From contig NZ_CP014163.1 of NCBI RefSeq assembly GCF_001543245.1, positions 186,001-250,000 on the forward strand: 64,000 nucleotides of DNA, given 5' to 3'. The translations under genes and the position numbers were made by a program. Shown here piece by piece: positions 16,680 through 24,830 of the stretch. The notes under the pieces were generated by a model. It ran no database searches. It was given only the letters and a program-made list of their open reading frames with translations, and was not told where the DNA came from. Position 1 is the stretch's first letter; every line of letters begins with the position of its first letter. Origin of the DNA: Aerococcus urinaehominis. GTDB lineage: Bacteria > Bacillota > Bacilli > Lactobacillales > Aerococcaceae.

Positions 16680-18572
16680 TTAGGCTCTTTGCTCTTGCTC
16701 AAATATTTTTTTAAGTTGAATATCCTTTTGACTACTATCATCATTTTGCTTTAGAAGGCGCAGACCATTGAAAATAACTAGGATAGTTGACCCTTCATGA
16801 CAGACAACCGCTAATGGTAAGCTGATTAAGCCAAAAAGATTAAAGACAACTAAGAGGATAATCACACCCACTGCAAAGATAATGTTTTGCTTAATTAGCT
16901 TGGCCAATTTTTGGCTGAGCCGATATGAATAGTAAAGCTTGCTGAGATCATTTTTCACAATCACGACATCTGCTGATTCCATAGCCACTGATGAGCCAGA
17001 ACCCATGGCAATACCGATATCTGCTGCTGCTAAGGCTGGGGCATCATTGATACCATCCCCAATCATCCCTACCATTTCAGTGCCAGCTGCCTGGGCCTGG
17101 TTAACATGGTTAATCTTATCTTCTGGTAGTAGTGAGGCATAATAATTATCAGCCCCTACTTGTTTAGCTACCTGACTAGTTACACTCTCATTGTCACCAG
17201 TTAGAATATCTACTTTAACACCGGCTGCTTGAAAGGCAGGAACGGCCTCGAGGGCGGTCGGTCTTACCTGGTCAGCTAATGAAAAGAAGCCGACGATTTC
17301 TTGGCCTTGAGCGACAAAAATGGAAGTATGCCCACCATGCAATTGGTCCCGGTAATGGTGAGGATCATCATAATCAGCAAAGGCAGATGGTTTACCTACT
17401 TTGATAGTTCCCTTTTTAACCCCTTTTCCGGCTACTTCTTCTACAGCTTGGCTAGTGTCAACCTGTGATAAATCAATGGTGTTAAAGTGATTGACAATGG
17501 CTTCGGCAATCGGATGGCTAGATTGCTGTTCCATATAAACCACCTCAGCAATCACCTGGTCATCAGCCTGGTAATCCACTACTTTGAAGTCTCCAAAAGT
17601 CAAAGTGCCAGTCTTGTCGGTAAAGAGCTGGGTCATCTGACTCAAAGCTTCAAATGATGCCCCTCCCTTGGTTAGGACCCCATTTCGTGCGCCATTGGAG
17701 ATGGCTGAAAGGGTGGCTGGCGTAGCAGAGGCCACTAAGGCACAAGGGCTAGCCACTGTTAAAAATACCATGCCCCGATAAAATGCAGTTTGGAAGTCTA
17801 AACCAACCACATAATAGAGCAGACCAATAAAAATCGGCACAGCAATTAGGACGCCGACCACGTACTTAGACTCAATCCGATCAATTAAGGATGACACCCG
17901 ACTTGGCCGACCCTGAGCCTCTTCAACCATACGAATAATATTAGAAAAGACCGTTTCACTTGCTAATTTAGATACCGTGATATGAAAGACATTGCCTTCA
18001 TTGATAGTACCAGCAAAGACTTCTTCCCCTGCCTCTTTGTGGACTGGTACAGATTCACCAGTTAGGGCTGCTTCGTTAACTTGGCTGGACCGGTCTAAGA
18101 TGCCATCAATAGGAAGTTGTTGACCTTTAGACACAACCACCACATCACCCTTTTTAAGGTCCTCAGTCAGGACTGTCACTACCTCACCGTTCGGTCCTAA
18201 TTTTTGGGCAGTATTAGGAACCTGAGACATGAGAGCTTCAATTGAAGCCGTTGATTTACCATTAGCGTAGGCTTCTAAATTTTCGGCTAAAGCGAAAATA
18301 AAAAGTAACATGGCCCCTTCTGACGCATAATCTATAGCGACTGCCCCTAAGGCTGCTAGGACCATCAAGAGGTCAACATTTAATGATTTATTCTCAATCG
18401 TAGAAAGAATGGCGTTCTTGGCAGCAAAAAAACCAAGAAAGAAGATAGCAAAATAGTAACAGATATTACTAAGTATCGGTTGATTAAAGCTAAGCATAAA
18501 GCCTGCTAATAATAAAATAGTACCAATTAAAAGAAACCGACCACTTCTTTGCTTGATTAGAAAATTAAACAT
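16680..18572 (-). CDS. P1B-4 type metal efflux ATPase (PmtA/PfeT/FrvA-like)
   Basis: A 630-residue P-type ATPase that expels divalent metal ions. It has actuator TGES (in AALTGESVP), SPCALVASATPAT (about 273), phosphorylation DKTGTLT (about 319), GDGINDAPAL, and HEGSTILVIFNGLRLL in the last helices. The SPC plus HEGST pair defines the P1B-4 class, linked to Fe(II), Co or Zn export; there is no N-terminal metal-binding domain, as usual for the class. Upstream PerR/Fur-like boxes (18621-18674) match the known PerR control of PmtA and PfeT, so ferrous iron efflux under peroxide stress is the best inference. Confidence 0.88.
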   Translation of the reverse strand: MFNFLIKQRSGRFLLIGTILLLAGFMLSFNQPILSNICYYFAIFFLGFFAAKNAILSTIENKSLNVDLLMVLAALGAVAIDYASEGAMLLFIFALAENLEAYANGKSTASIEALMSQVPNTAQKLGPNGEVVTVLTEDLKKGDVVVVSKGQQLPIDGILDRSSQVNEAALTGESVPVHKEAGEEVFAGTINEGNVFHITVSKLASETVFSNIIRMVEEAQGRPSRVSSLIDRIESKYVVGVLIAVPIFIGLLYYVVGLDFQTAFYRGMVFLTVASPCALVASATPATLSAISNGARNGVLTKGGASFEALSQMTQLFTDKTGTLTFGDFKVVDYQADDQVIAEVVYMEQQSSHPIAEAIVNHFNTIDLSQVDTSQAVEEVAGKGVKKGTIKVGKPSAFADYDDPHHYRDQLHGGHTSIFVAQGQEIVGFFSLADQVRPTALEAVPAFQAAGVKVDILTGDNESVTSQVAKQVGADNYYASLLPEDKINHVNQAQAAGTEMVGMIGDGINDAPALAAADIGIAMGSGSSVAMESADVVIVKNDLSKLYYSYRLSQKLAKLIKQNIIFAVGVIILLVVFNLFGLISLPLAVVCHEGSTILVIFNGLRLLKQNDDSSQKDIQLKKIFEQEQRA

Positions 18573-18620
18573 GGTTGCTCCTCCTTATTTAGAATTAATT
18601 TACTTCTCTTTTATTATAAA

Positions 18621-18635
18621 TTAAATTCATTCTAA
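18621..18635. promoter_or_regulatory. PerR/Fur-like box (weaker)
   Basis: TTAAATT-C-ATTCTAA in 7-1-7 form, with 5 of 7 arm positions symmetric, 49 bp before the ATPase start. Confidence 0.5.
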
Positions 18636-18659
18636 ATTCAAATGAAAAAGAGGATATTT

Positions 18660-18674
18660 TTATAATGATTCTAA
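18660..18674. promoter_or_regulatory. PerR-like box
   Basis: TTATAAT-G-ATTCTAA in 7-1-7 form, with 6 of 7 arm positions symmetric. It closely resembles the PerR box of B. subtilis and streptococci (TTATAAT-N-ATTATAA, TTAGAAT-N-ATTCTAA). It lies about 88 bp upstream of the ATPase start. Confidence 0.65.
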
Positions 18675-18881
18675 TTTCATTTAGCCTTGATAAACCAATT
18701 AAGAACTCCTTTAATAAACGAAAACAACACATCAGCTTGATTATTAAAGTATAATTAATTTAAATCAATTCTAAATTAATCACCTGGGTTGAAAGTAAAT
18801 AATCTCTAAAGACTTGCCAACATAACTTTTTTAAAAGCTATGCTAGAATAAAAGTATCAAAATTACGAAAGTAGGTGCCCC

Positions 18882-19889
18882 ATGCCTAAATTAAGCAAAC
18901 CTGACCCTAAACGTTTTGCCGTCAGTTTGACAGCTAGCCTAGCTTTAACTGGTCTATATTCCTATTATTTTAAGGACCAATCCCTATCCTCTTTCCTCCT
19001 GGACAAAACTTTACGCCTAGTCGATGCCAAACAAATTAGTCGCCGGATGGCAAAATCAGACCATTTTAAATCTGACCTGATTAAAAATAACGAATTACCC
19101 CTGACCATACCTAAAACATTGCTGGACTACCCCGTTAAAGAATATCTAATCAATGATATGCAAGTCTTTTCCTGGAATAAAAAAAGTGATGACCAACCAG
19201 TTATTTTCTTCCTTCATGGTGGGGGCTATGTCTTTGAGCCCAATATCTTCCACTGGCAATTTATCAACCGTATCACTAAATTAACTGATGCCCATGTTGT
19301 CATGCCTATTTATTTTAAGGCCACCCAGGCTAGCTTCGAAACATCTTTCAAACCGGTCATCACCTGCTATCAAATGTTGAGAAATCGACTTGCTAACCCT
19401 GATCGTATCTTCTTTTTAGGGGATTCGGCAGGTGGTGGTTTTGTCCTCGGCCTAGCAGAGTATTTAATTGAAAATGAGCTTGAGCAACCAACCGGTTACC
19501 TGGCTATCAGCCCATGGCTAGACATTCGTTTAGATAACGAAGAAATTTCTAGCTACGAACAAGCCGACCCGCTTTTGGATCCAGAGGCTACCCGGTATGC
19601 CGGTAGCTACTGGTTAGATCCCGAAGCTGATAATAATGCCTACGTCTCTCCACTTTACATGGCAGTTGACCAACTACGTCCAGTATTCTTAACAACTGGT
19701 ACCAAGGAAATCCTCTATCCAGATATTGTCCACTTCGCCAAACGTCTCAGTGACCATCAAATCGACCATCAACTTGTAACCGGCCACCAGCAAATTCATG
19801 ACTACGCCATATTAATGACACCTGAAGGCCGATCAGCTCAGAATAAAATGCAGCAATTCATCAACCAGCTCCTTAACAATAAAAGCTGA
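18882..19889 (+). CDS. Alpha/beta-hydrolase, hormone-sensitive lipase family
   Basis: A 335-residue esterase/lipase. It has the HSL-family oxyanion motif HGGGYVFEP (about 108-116), nucleophile GDSAGGG (about 179-185), Asp in SYWLDPEAD and His in QQIHDYAIL near the C-terminus. A short hydrophobic stretch near residues 13-28 (VSLTASLALTGLYSYYF) may be a membrane anchor. Small acyl esters are the usual substrates; the native one is unknown. It is a single gene ended by the 19920-19958 terminator. Confidence 0.85.
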   Translation: MPKLSKPDPKRFAVSLTASLALTGLYSYYFKDQSLSSFLLDKTLRLVDAKQISRRMAKSDHFKSDLIKNNELPLTIPKTLLDYPVKEYLINDMQVFSWNKKSDDQPVIFFLHGGGYVFEPNIFHWQFINRITKLTDAHVVMPIYFKATQASFETSFKPVITCYQMLRNRLANPDRIFFLGDSAGGGFVLGLAEYLIENELEQPTGYLAISPWLDIRLDNEEISSYEQADPLLDPEATRYAGSYWLDPEADNNAYVSPLYMAVDQLRPVFLTTGTKEILYPDIVHFAKRLSDHQIDHQLVTGHQQIHDYAILMTPEGRSAQNKMQQFINQLLNNKS

Positions 19890-19919
19890 TATGAGCTAGA
19901 GCAATCAATAACGAAACAG

Positions 19920-19958
19920 AAAGGCCACCTCCTAGAAATCTAGGGGGTGGCCTTTTTC
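19920..19958. terminator. Bidirectional intrinsic terminator
   Basis: AAGGCCACC-TCCTAGA / CTAGGGGGTGGCCTT stem with TTTTT to the right; serves the lipase and probably the convergent membrane gene pair. Confidence 0.8.
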
Positions 19959-19975
19959 AAATATGGGCAACTGAC

Positions 19976-20668
19976 TTATTTAGCTAGCCAGCCGTTTCTA
20001 AACATGACATAGGCTGCCAAACAAGAAACTATTAAGGAAGAAATCAAAATGTATGATTGGTATTGGGCGAAGCCGGCTGGCCCCAATATAAAGAAGAGGG
20101 CCAAGACAAAAATAGCTGGAGCAATTGCTAATTTAGGCTGTTTTAAAATTTGCGGAACAGTAATAGCACCGTATAGAGCTGGCGTAATATGGTCAAAACC
20201 TACCTTTAAAAGGGGATGGTTTAAAATTGGTACTAACCATGAGCCAATTAAGAAAGCTCCTAATACTAAAATAAAAACAGTAACTAATGATGACACACCA
20301 ACACTGAGAATGGCAACCACGTCGCCTTCATCAGTACCTGGTTCCGCACCAGCAATCTTTTGACCAGCTACAGTCACCGGCAGTTTCATATTAGTAATGT
20401 TACCCGTAATCGATGATAGATACATACCACCTGCACCAAGTACAGAGTAGAAAGATAAGTTTTCGACGACGGCAGTGGGTAGATAAATCGCCACTAAGCC
20501 AGCTGAAGCCGCCATCAATTCTGAAAATGATAATTCAATCTTAAAAGCATAAGCAGTCACTAAGGGAACTGAAAACATAGCTATTAGGGCAATAATTGAT
20601 GTGACCCGCCCCAACAGATTGATTTCCTTAGAAAAGGCTTGACTAGCGCGCATTTTTTCTTGTGACAT
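19976..20668 (-). CDS. Membrane protein, partner of the DUF5058-like protein
   Basis: A 230-residue integral membrane protein with about six helices and no recognised enzymatic motif. The soluble loop NMKLPVTVAGQKIAGAEPGTDEGDV is the only longer polar stretch. It starts 11 bp after the preceding 240-residue membrane gene, with AGGAGG before ATG, so the two are surely co-expressed. Such pairs look like two-subunit transporters, but no substrate can be named. Confidence 0.65.
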   Translation of the reverse strand: MSQEKMRASQAFSKEINLLGRVTSIIALIAMFSVPLVTAYAFKIELSFSELMAASAGLVAIYLPTAVVENLSFYSVLGAGGMYLSSITGNITNMKLPVTVAGQKIAGAEPGTDEGDVVAILSVGVSSLVTVFILVLGAFLIGSWLVPILNHPLLKVGFDHITPALYGAITVPQILKQPKLAIAPAIFVLALFFILGPAGFAQYQSYILISSLIVSCLAAYVMFRNGWLAK

Positions 20669-20679
20669 AAAAAGACCTC

Positions 20680-21402
20680 CTAGAGCATTTGGTTAGCAAT
20701 AATGGCTGCTGCCATACCCACTAATAGTGAAATAGGTAAAGCAAAGTCATTAATTATTTTTTTGTCTAATGCCTTAGCCAGGCTAGAACATAAAATCGTC
20801 GCTAGACCAGCAGCAATAAAGGTAATAATAGATATAGGCTTCTCAGCATTGGCAACATATGGCGTTGCTAAAGTAATTAATAAAGCTGTAAATAGGGCTG
20901 CAGAAAATATCGGCATAAATAAACTTAGACGTGGGTTGGCCTTAGCCTTAGCGGTGAATTTATCTAATTGATTCATAAATAGAATATTAAAGACAATTCC
21001 CCAAACAATACCGATAGTCATGGCAAACATGATAATGACGAAAATTTTCGGTGTAATATTGGGATCAGAAAAGTCACTTAAGCCTTGACTTTGAGCAGCT
21101 ACATTGGCTGCAGTCCCCTCATAAATAGCCGACCCGACAATAGATAATCGCAACCAAGGAAAATATTTACCTAACGGCACTGACAAGGCTAACATCATAA
21201 CAATAATTGGTAATGATGGCACAATTGATAACAAGGCCGAATTGGACATCACCTTAGTTAAATCTTGCTTTGACATACCGATTTCTTGACCACGCTTGTA
21301 GCCCTTGCGTAAGAATAACAGGGCCTGAATGACAACAATTGCAATAACGCCAGCACAGAGTAGAAAAACTACCTGGCTGTTGGCTATATCTAAATAATGC
21401 AT
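20680..21402 (-). CDS. DUF5058-like membrane protein
   Basis: A 240-residue polytopic membrane protein that resembles the DUF5058 family: FLRKGYKRGQEIGMSKQDLTKVMSNSALLSIVPSLP is a characteristic cytoplasmic stretch (it continues over residues 31-66), followed by RLSIVGSAIYEGTAANVAA. It is translated from ATG 21402 after AAAGAGGTATGAT and forms a two-gene operon with the 230-residue membrane protein. The family function is not established; a paired permease is likely. Confidence 0.6.
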   Translation of the reverse strand: MHYLDIANSQVVFLLCAGVIAIVVIQALLFLRKGYKRGQEIGMSKQDLTKVMSNSALLSIVPSLPIIVMMLALSVPLGKYFPWLRLSIVGSAIYEGTAANVAAQSQGLSDFSDPNITPKIFVIIMFAMTIGIVWGIVFNILFMNQLDKFTAKAKANPRLSLFMPIFSAALFTALLITLATPYVANAEKPISIITFIAAGLATILCSSLAKALDKKIINDFALPISLLVGMAAAIIANQML

Positions 21403-21539
21403 ATCATACCTCTTTCACTGTTTTATCACTTCAAGTCATAAAACCAACAAATTTATGTCACTATTTTAGCAATTTATACTTTTTAACGCAAGTTATCTTA
21501 CAAAAACGCTGGATGAAAAATATAGATATGCCTTTACAA

Positions 21540-21573
21540 ACAAAAAATGATGGCAAAGATCTTACCATCATCG
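21540..21573 (-). terminator. Intrinsic terminator of the orphan 288-residue gene
   Basis: ATGATGG-loop-CCATCAT followed by TTTTTTG on the minus strand. Confidence 0.8.
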
Positions 21574-21639
21574 TGAATTTAATATAAAACCATGCCGTTA
21601 AATACTTTTATCAATTAGCTAGCCTGAGTCATATATTTG

Positions 21640-22506
21640 TCAGCTAATAAACCGAACATTTAAACCATCGAAGTTTCTGGCCACCGCTATATCATTAATA
21701 TAAGTAGCGTTCAGCTCAAGATATAAATTACGCCTTTGATCAATATCTTCTAGAACATATTCGCCGCCATTACCAACATAGTTGGTTGAAATAAAGGCAA
21801 CCAAGATACAAGCCACTAAAAAGAGGACTTGCTGGTTTAACCATTGATAAATTCCTGGTTGTTGGTTAGCAGTCTCTAAACCATCAGAATTAGTCTGTCT
21901 AGGAGCAACTTTTTGGCGTAAATAGCTATCCGCTTTAAGTTGACGATAACTAGCTAAGCTGACCAACTTATTAGTCGTTTCTTTATTATTTGGCTGCGTT
22001 GAAAATTGCTTGAGTCGGTCTTCCCAAGCCCATAAGTCTGCTTCCTTGTCTAGTAAGGCTTGCCGGCCTTGATAAATTTTTTCAATCATAGCGGCTTGGT
22101 TATCCAAATCTGCTAGTCTTTGTTTGCGCCATGCCTGTTGCATCTGCCAGTCTCTAGTTAAACTGCCAGATAGTTGTCGCTTGTGGTTACTATCTTCGGC
22201 ACTTAGTTCCTGATTTAGTTGGTGCTCCAGAGCGATAACTTGGGCCCTAGTTAGATTACAAGTCGCTTGGCCTATTTGTTGATAGCATTGAGCAAAAAAA
22301 GCAAAATGCTTATCACCTAAACTTAAGTTAAAATAGCCCAGTTGATGATCTTGGTCCCAAATTTGCAAGCTATATTCTTTTCGTATACCCTGACTAAGAC
22401 AGTCTTGGTTGACTAAGCCACTGACTACAATCGCCTCACGAATTGATAGCGCCTGTTTATTATCAATGTATGGCCGCCAAGAGCGATCAGCAATTATCTT
22501 TACCAC
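21640..22506 (-). CDS. Orphan protein with coiled coil and one membrane helix
   Basis: I do not recognise this 288-residue protein. It starts at GTG 22506 behind GGGGGAGACCATA. The N-terminal half is polar with a beta-rich start; residues about 90-175 are Gln/Lys/Glu-rich and probably coiled coil (LTRAQVIALEHQLNQEL, QAAMIEKIYQGRQALLDKE). A single membrane helix (QVLFLVACILVAFISTNYV, about 233-251) precedes a short tail of about 37 residues, so it is probably a C-terminally anchored protein. It has its own terminator and no operon partner. Confidence 0.55.
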   Translation of the reverse strand: MVKIIADRSWRPYIDNKQALSIREAIVVSGLVNQDCLSQGIRKEYSLQIWDQDHQLGYFNLSLGDKHFAFFAQCYQQIGQATCNLTRAQVIALEHQLNQELSAEDSNHKRQLSGSLTRDWQMQQAWRKQRLADLDNQAAMIEKIYQGRQALLDKEADLWAWEDRLKQFSTQPNNKETTNKLVSLASYRQLKADSYLRQKVAPRQTNSDGLETANQQPGIYQWLNQQVLFLVACILVAFISTNYVGNGGEYVLEDIDQRRNLYLELNATYINDIAVARNFDGLNVRFIS

Positions 22507-22991
22507 TATGGTCTCCCCCTTAGTCTAATAGACACCAATACCATTGCTGAACAATTTTACAGACACCTATTAGGAATAGTTTTATTTTACCCTAGCCTAG
22601 TTCATATATGAGCGGTTATGTTAAGGACCCATTTTTTTAAAACTAAAGTGTCTTTTATGTAATCTTTTTAAGGTTAAAAATAGCATAGTTTCCAAAATCA
22701 GGTAAGCTTTTTTATGCAATTTTGTACTTTTTCATGCTGGAAATTATGATAGCTACAACTAAAATTTGAAATTTAAAATGGCTATCATAGCAAGCTTTAT
22801 CTCCATTTTTCAGTCAAATGATTGTTTCATTATCGTAAATATGACTTTTTATTGCCCTACTAGTTAGTCTTTAGCCTGGCAACTTTATTGGCGCCTGGGA
22901 CATTCTGATAGCTAGCCTAGAAAAAGCGAAACCCTGCGAAATAAATCACAGGGTTTAACAAGATGTATCCAAATTAAAAACTTGAGCCGGC
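22507..22991. other. 485-bp intergenic region with one inverted repeat
   Basis: Very AT-rich, no convincing gene on either strand. It contains TATGATAGC and GCTATCATA (22745-22789), an exact 9-bp inverted repeat separated by 27 bp, and the sstT terminator at its right end. Its purpose is unknown. Confidence 0.5.
22920..22957 (-). terminator. Intrinsic terminator of sstT
   Basis: AAACCCTG-loop-CAGGGTTT, followed by CGCTTTTTC on the minus strand. Confidence 0.75.
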
Positions 22992-24260
22992 TTATTCCAT
23001 TTCCTTAGCTTGGACTACATGAGCGTTGACTGATAGGCCTTCGCCAGCTTTTTTGCGATCATGAAATTCAGCGACAGCTGTAAAAAGTAAATCAGAGGCT
23101 GAATTTAGGGCTGTCTCAATCGAATCTTGAATGACACCGATGATAAAGCCAACACCGACTACTTGCATGGCCACTTCATTAGGAATATTAAACAATGAAG
23201 CTGCTAGAGGGATAAGAAGTAAAGATCCCCCAGCAATACCGGATGCACCAGTAGCAGCAACTGCAGACATAAAAGACAATAAAAAGGCTAAGAAAAATGG
23301 TGTATCAATACCTAAGGTGTAGGCTGCAGCCAGCGTCATACAGGTAACTGTAATAGCCGCGCCACCAGAATTGGCAGTCCCACCCAAAGTAATTGAAATG
23401 GTGTAAGAATCCTTATCCAAGCCTAATTTCTCGGCTGCATGCAGGTTAATGGGAATATTAACAGCTGAAGACCGAGTGAAGAAAGCCGGAATACCAGATT
23501 CTTTGGCACAGTACATGGTTAATGGATAAGGGTTCTCCTTTATATAAAACCAGGTCATCAGTGGATAAATAATAAAGCCAACAAAGAGCATGGTCCCGAC
23601 AACCAGACCTATCACCTGAATATACTGGGCCATACCCGCTAACCCCACCTCAACCATGGAATTATAAACTAAACCAGCAATCCCCAATGGCGCAAAGCCA
23701 ATTAAGATCTGCACAGCCCGGGTAATGGCCTCGGAACAGTCAGTTAGAAATCGCTTGGTCTGGGGTGAGGCCATGCGCAGGCATAAGCCGATTAGAATCG
23801 CCCAAAAGAGGATAGTGAGATAGTTCCCTTCCATTAGAGCAGCAACTGGATTACCGACCATCGATAGCAATAAATTACTGACAATCCCACCCAGCGAATC
23901 GGGTACTTCAATCGTTTCTGCAACCCCGGCGGTGTCCGGTAAAACAAGTTCTACCGGGAAGAGGTAGCTGGCAGCCACCGCGACGAAAGCAGCGACCAAA
24001 GTAGCAATCAGATAGAGGAATATAACGGTCTTCATATGCGTCTGTTGACCAGGTTGATGCTGGGCTACTGCCGCAATAATGAGACCGAAAACTAAAAGTG
24101 GTGCTAAAGCGGTTAAGCTTTGAATAAAGAGCTGACCAAAGATACTAATCCAGGACCAACCTGGTGCAAGTATTCCCAGAACAATCCCCAGCAAGATGCC
24201 AAGGAGAATTCTTTGGATCGATGACAACTTGTGCCAACTGTAATAAAGGGTACGAATCAT
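22992..24260 (-). CDS. sstT: Serine/threonine:sodium symporter SstT
   Basis: A 422-residue member of the DAACS (dicarboxylate/amino acid:cation symporter) family, closest in wording to SstT. It shows LTALAPLLVFGLIIAAVA, the re-entrant loop region ESGIPAFFTRSSAVNIPIN, and the SITLGGTANSGGAAITVTCM unwound helix. It imports serine and threonine with Na+. Its start at ATG 24260 is behind a modest GGACTGAG site. It is divergent from the MarR exporter operon and shares a 133-bp promoter region with it. Confidence 0.9.
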   Translation of the reverse strand: MIRTLYYSWHKLSSIQRILLGILLGIVLGILAPGWSWISIFGQLFIQSLTALAPLLVFGLIIAAVAQHQPGQQTHMKTVIFLYLIATLVAAFVAVAASYLFPVELVLPDTAGVAETIEVPDSLGGIVSNLLLSMVGNPVAALMEGNYLTILFWAILIGLCLRMASPQTKRFLTDCSEAITRAVQILIGFAPLGIAGLVYNSMVEVGLAGMAQYIQVIGLVVGTMLFVGFIIYPLMTWFYIKENPYPLTMYCAKESGIPAFFTRSSAVNIPINLHAAEKLGLDKDSYTISITLGGTANSGGAAITVTCMTLAAAYTLGIDTPFFLAFLLSFMSAVAATGASGIAGGSLLLIPLAASLFNIPNEVAMQVVGVGFIIGVIQDSIETALNSASDLLFTAVAEFHDRKKAGEGLSVNAHVVQAKEME

Positions 24261-24329
24261 AGTCTCAGTCCTATTCTAAAAAATTAATAATTCAAAAATT
24301 ATAACATAAGGTTAATCATTAGTCATATT

Positions 24330-24345
24330 AGTTGTATTTACAACT
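24330..24345. promoter_or_regulatory. MarR-type operator in the divergent promoter
   Basis: AGTTGTA-TT-TACAACT is a perfect palindrome. It overlaps a TTTACA -35 (24337-24342) that stands 17 bp before TATATA (24360-24365), so a bound repressor would block the MarR-ABC-ABC promoter. Confidence 0.65.
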
Positions 24346-24393
24346 GTTTCTTGATAGACTATATAAGTTGCTATAAAAGAGAAAGGAGGACCT

Positions 24394-24825
24394 ATGAAAG
24401 CTTTCAGCAATCAGCCCCTGGGCAAATTACTAGCATTACGCCATCTGAATATTGAATTTATTCAGCATCAATTAAAAAACCATGATATAAATCCCATGCA
24501 AGCCCATGCTATTTATTTTATTAAGGAACATCCCTACTGCCAGCAGAAAACTTTAGCTGGATTTTTAGGTAAGCCAAATTCCACCACTGCTAATTTAATT
24601 TCCGCCTTAGAAAAAAAAGGCTATCTCAGCCGTCAAACTGCTAGTGATAATGATCGCAGTAAGGAACTCTTCCTCACTGATTCTGGACAAGCCATGGCTA
24701 CACAGCTTAGCCAGACCTTCGACGCGCTAAACCAGCGTCTAATTGCAAATTTGACTGACCAAGATATCTCCCTTTTTAGTCGGTTAGTCGATCAAATGAT
24801 AAATAATCAAATAGAAAAGGAGTGA
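24394..24825 (+). CDS. MarR-family transcriptional regulator
   Basis: A 143-residue winged-helix regulator. The recognition region QKTLAGFLGKPNSTTANLISALEKKGYLSR (residues about 50-80, quoted in part from its start) and the wing ASDNDRSKELFLTDSGQA are the MarR pattern. ATG follows AAAGGAGGACCT. It is the first gene of an operon with two ABC half-exporters, so it most likely represses that exporter and responds to its substrates. The operator at 24330 is the probable target. Confidence 0.9.
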   Translation: MKAFSNQPLGKLLALRHLNIEFIQHQLKNHDINPMQAHAIYFIKEHPYCQQKTLAGFLGKPNSTTANLISALEKKGYLSRQTASDNDRSKELFLTDSGQAMATQLSQTFDALNQRLIANLTDQDISLFSRLVDQMINNQIEKE

Positions 24826-24830
24826 CAAGT

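Larger units (their letters stand above)
18573..18881. other. Intergenic regulatory region of the P-type ATPase and lipase
   Basis: 309 bp, strongly AT-rich, between divergent genes. It contains at least two 7-1-7 Fur/PerR-like boxes (separate entries) and further ATTCTAAATT-type half sites at about 18585-18600 and 18767-18780. No gene is seen. Confidence 0.6.

Noticed and set aside
16553-16744. 63-residue frame on the minus strand
   Set aside because: It covers the metal operators and the ATPase terminator and has no ribosome site, so it is not a gene.
20049-20363. Long frame on the plus strand within the membrane gene pair
   Set aside because: It lies fully inside a real gene on the other strand and has no family features.
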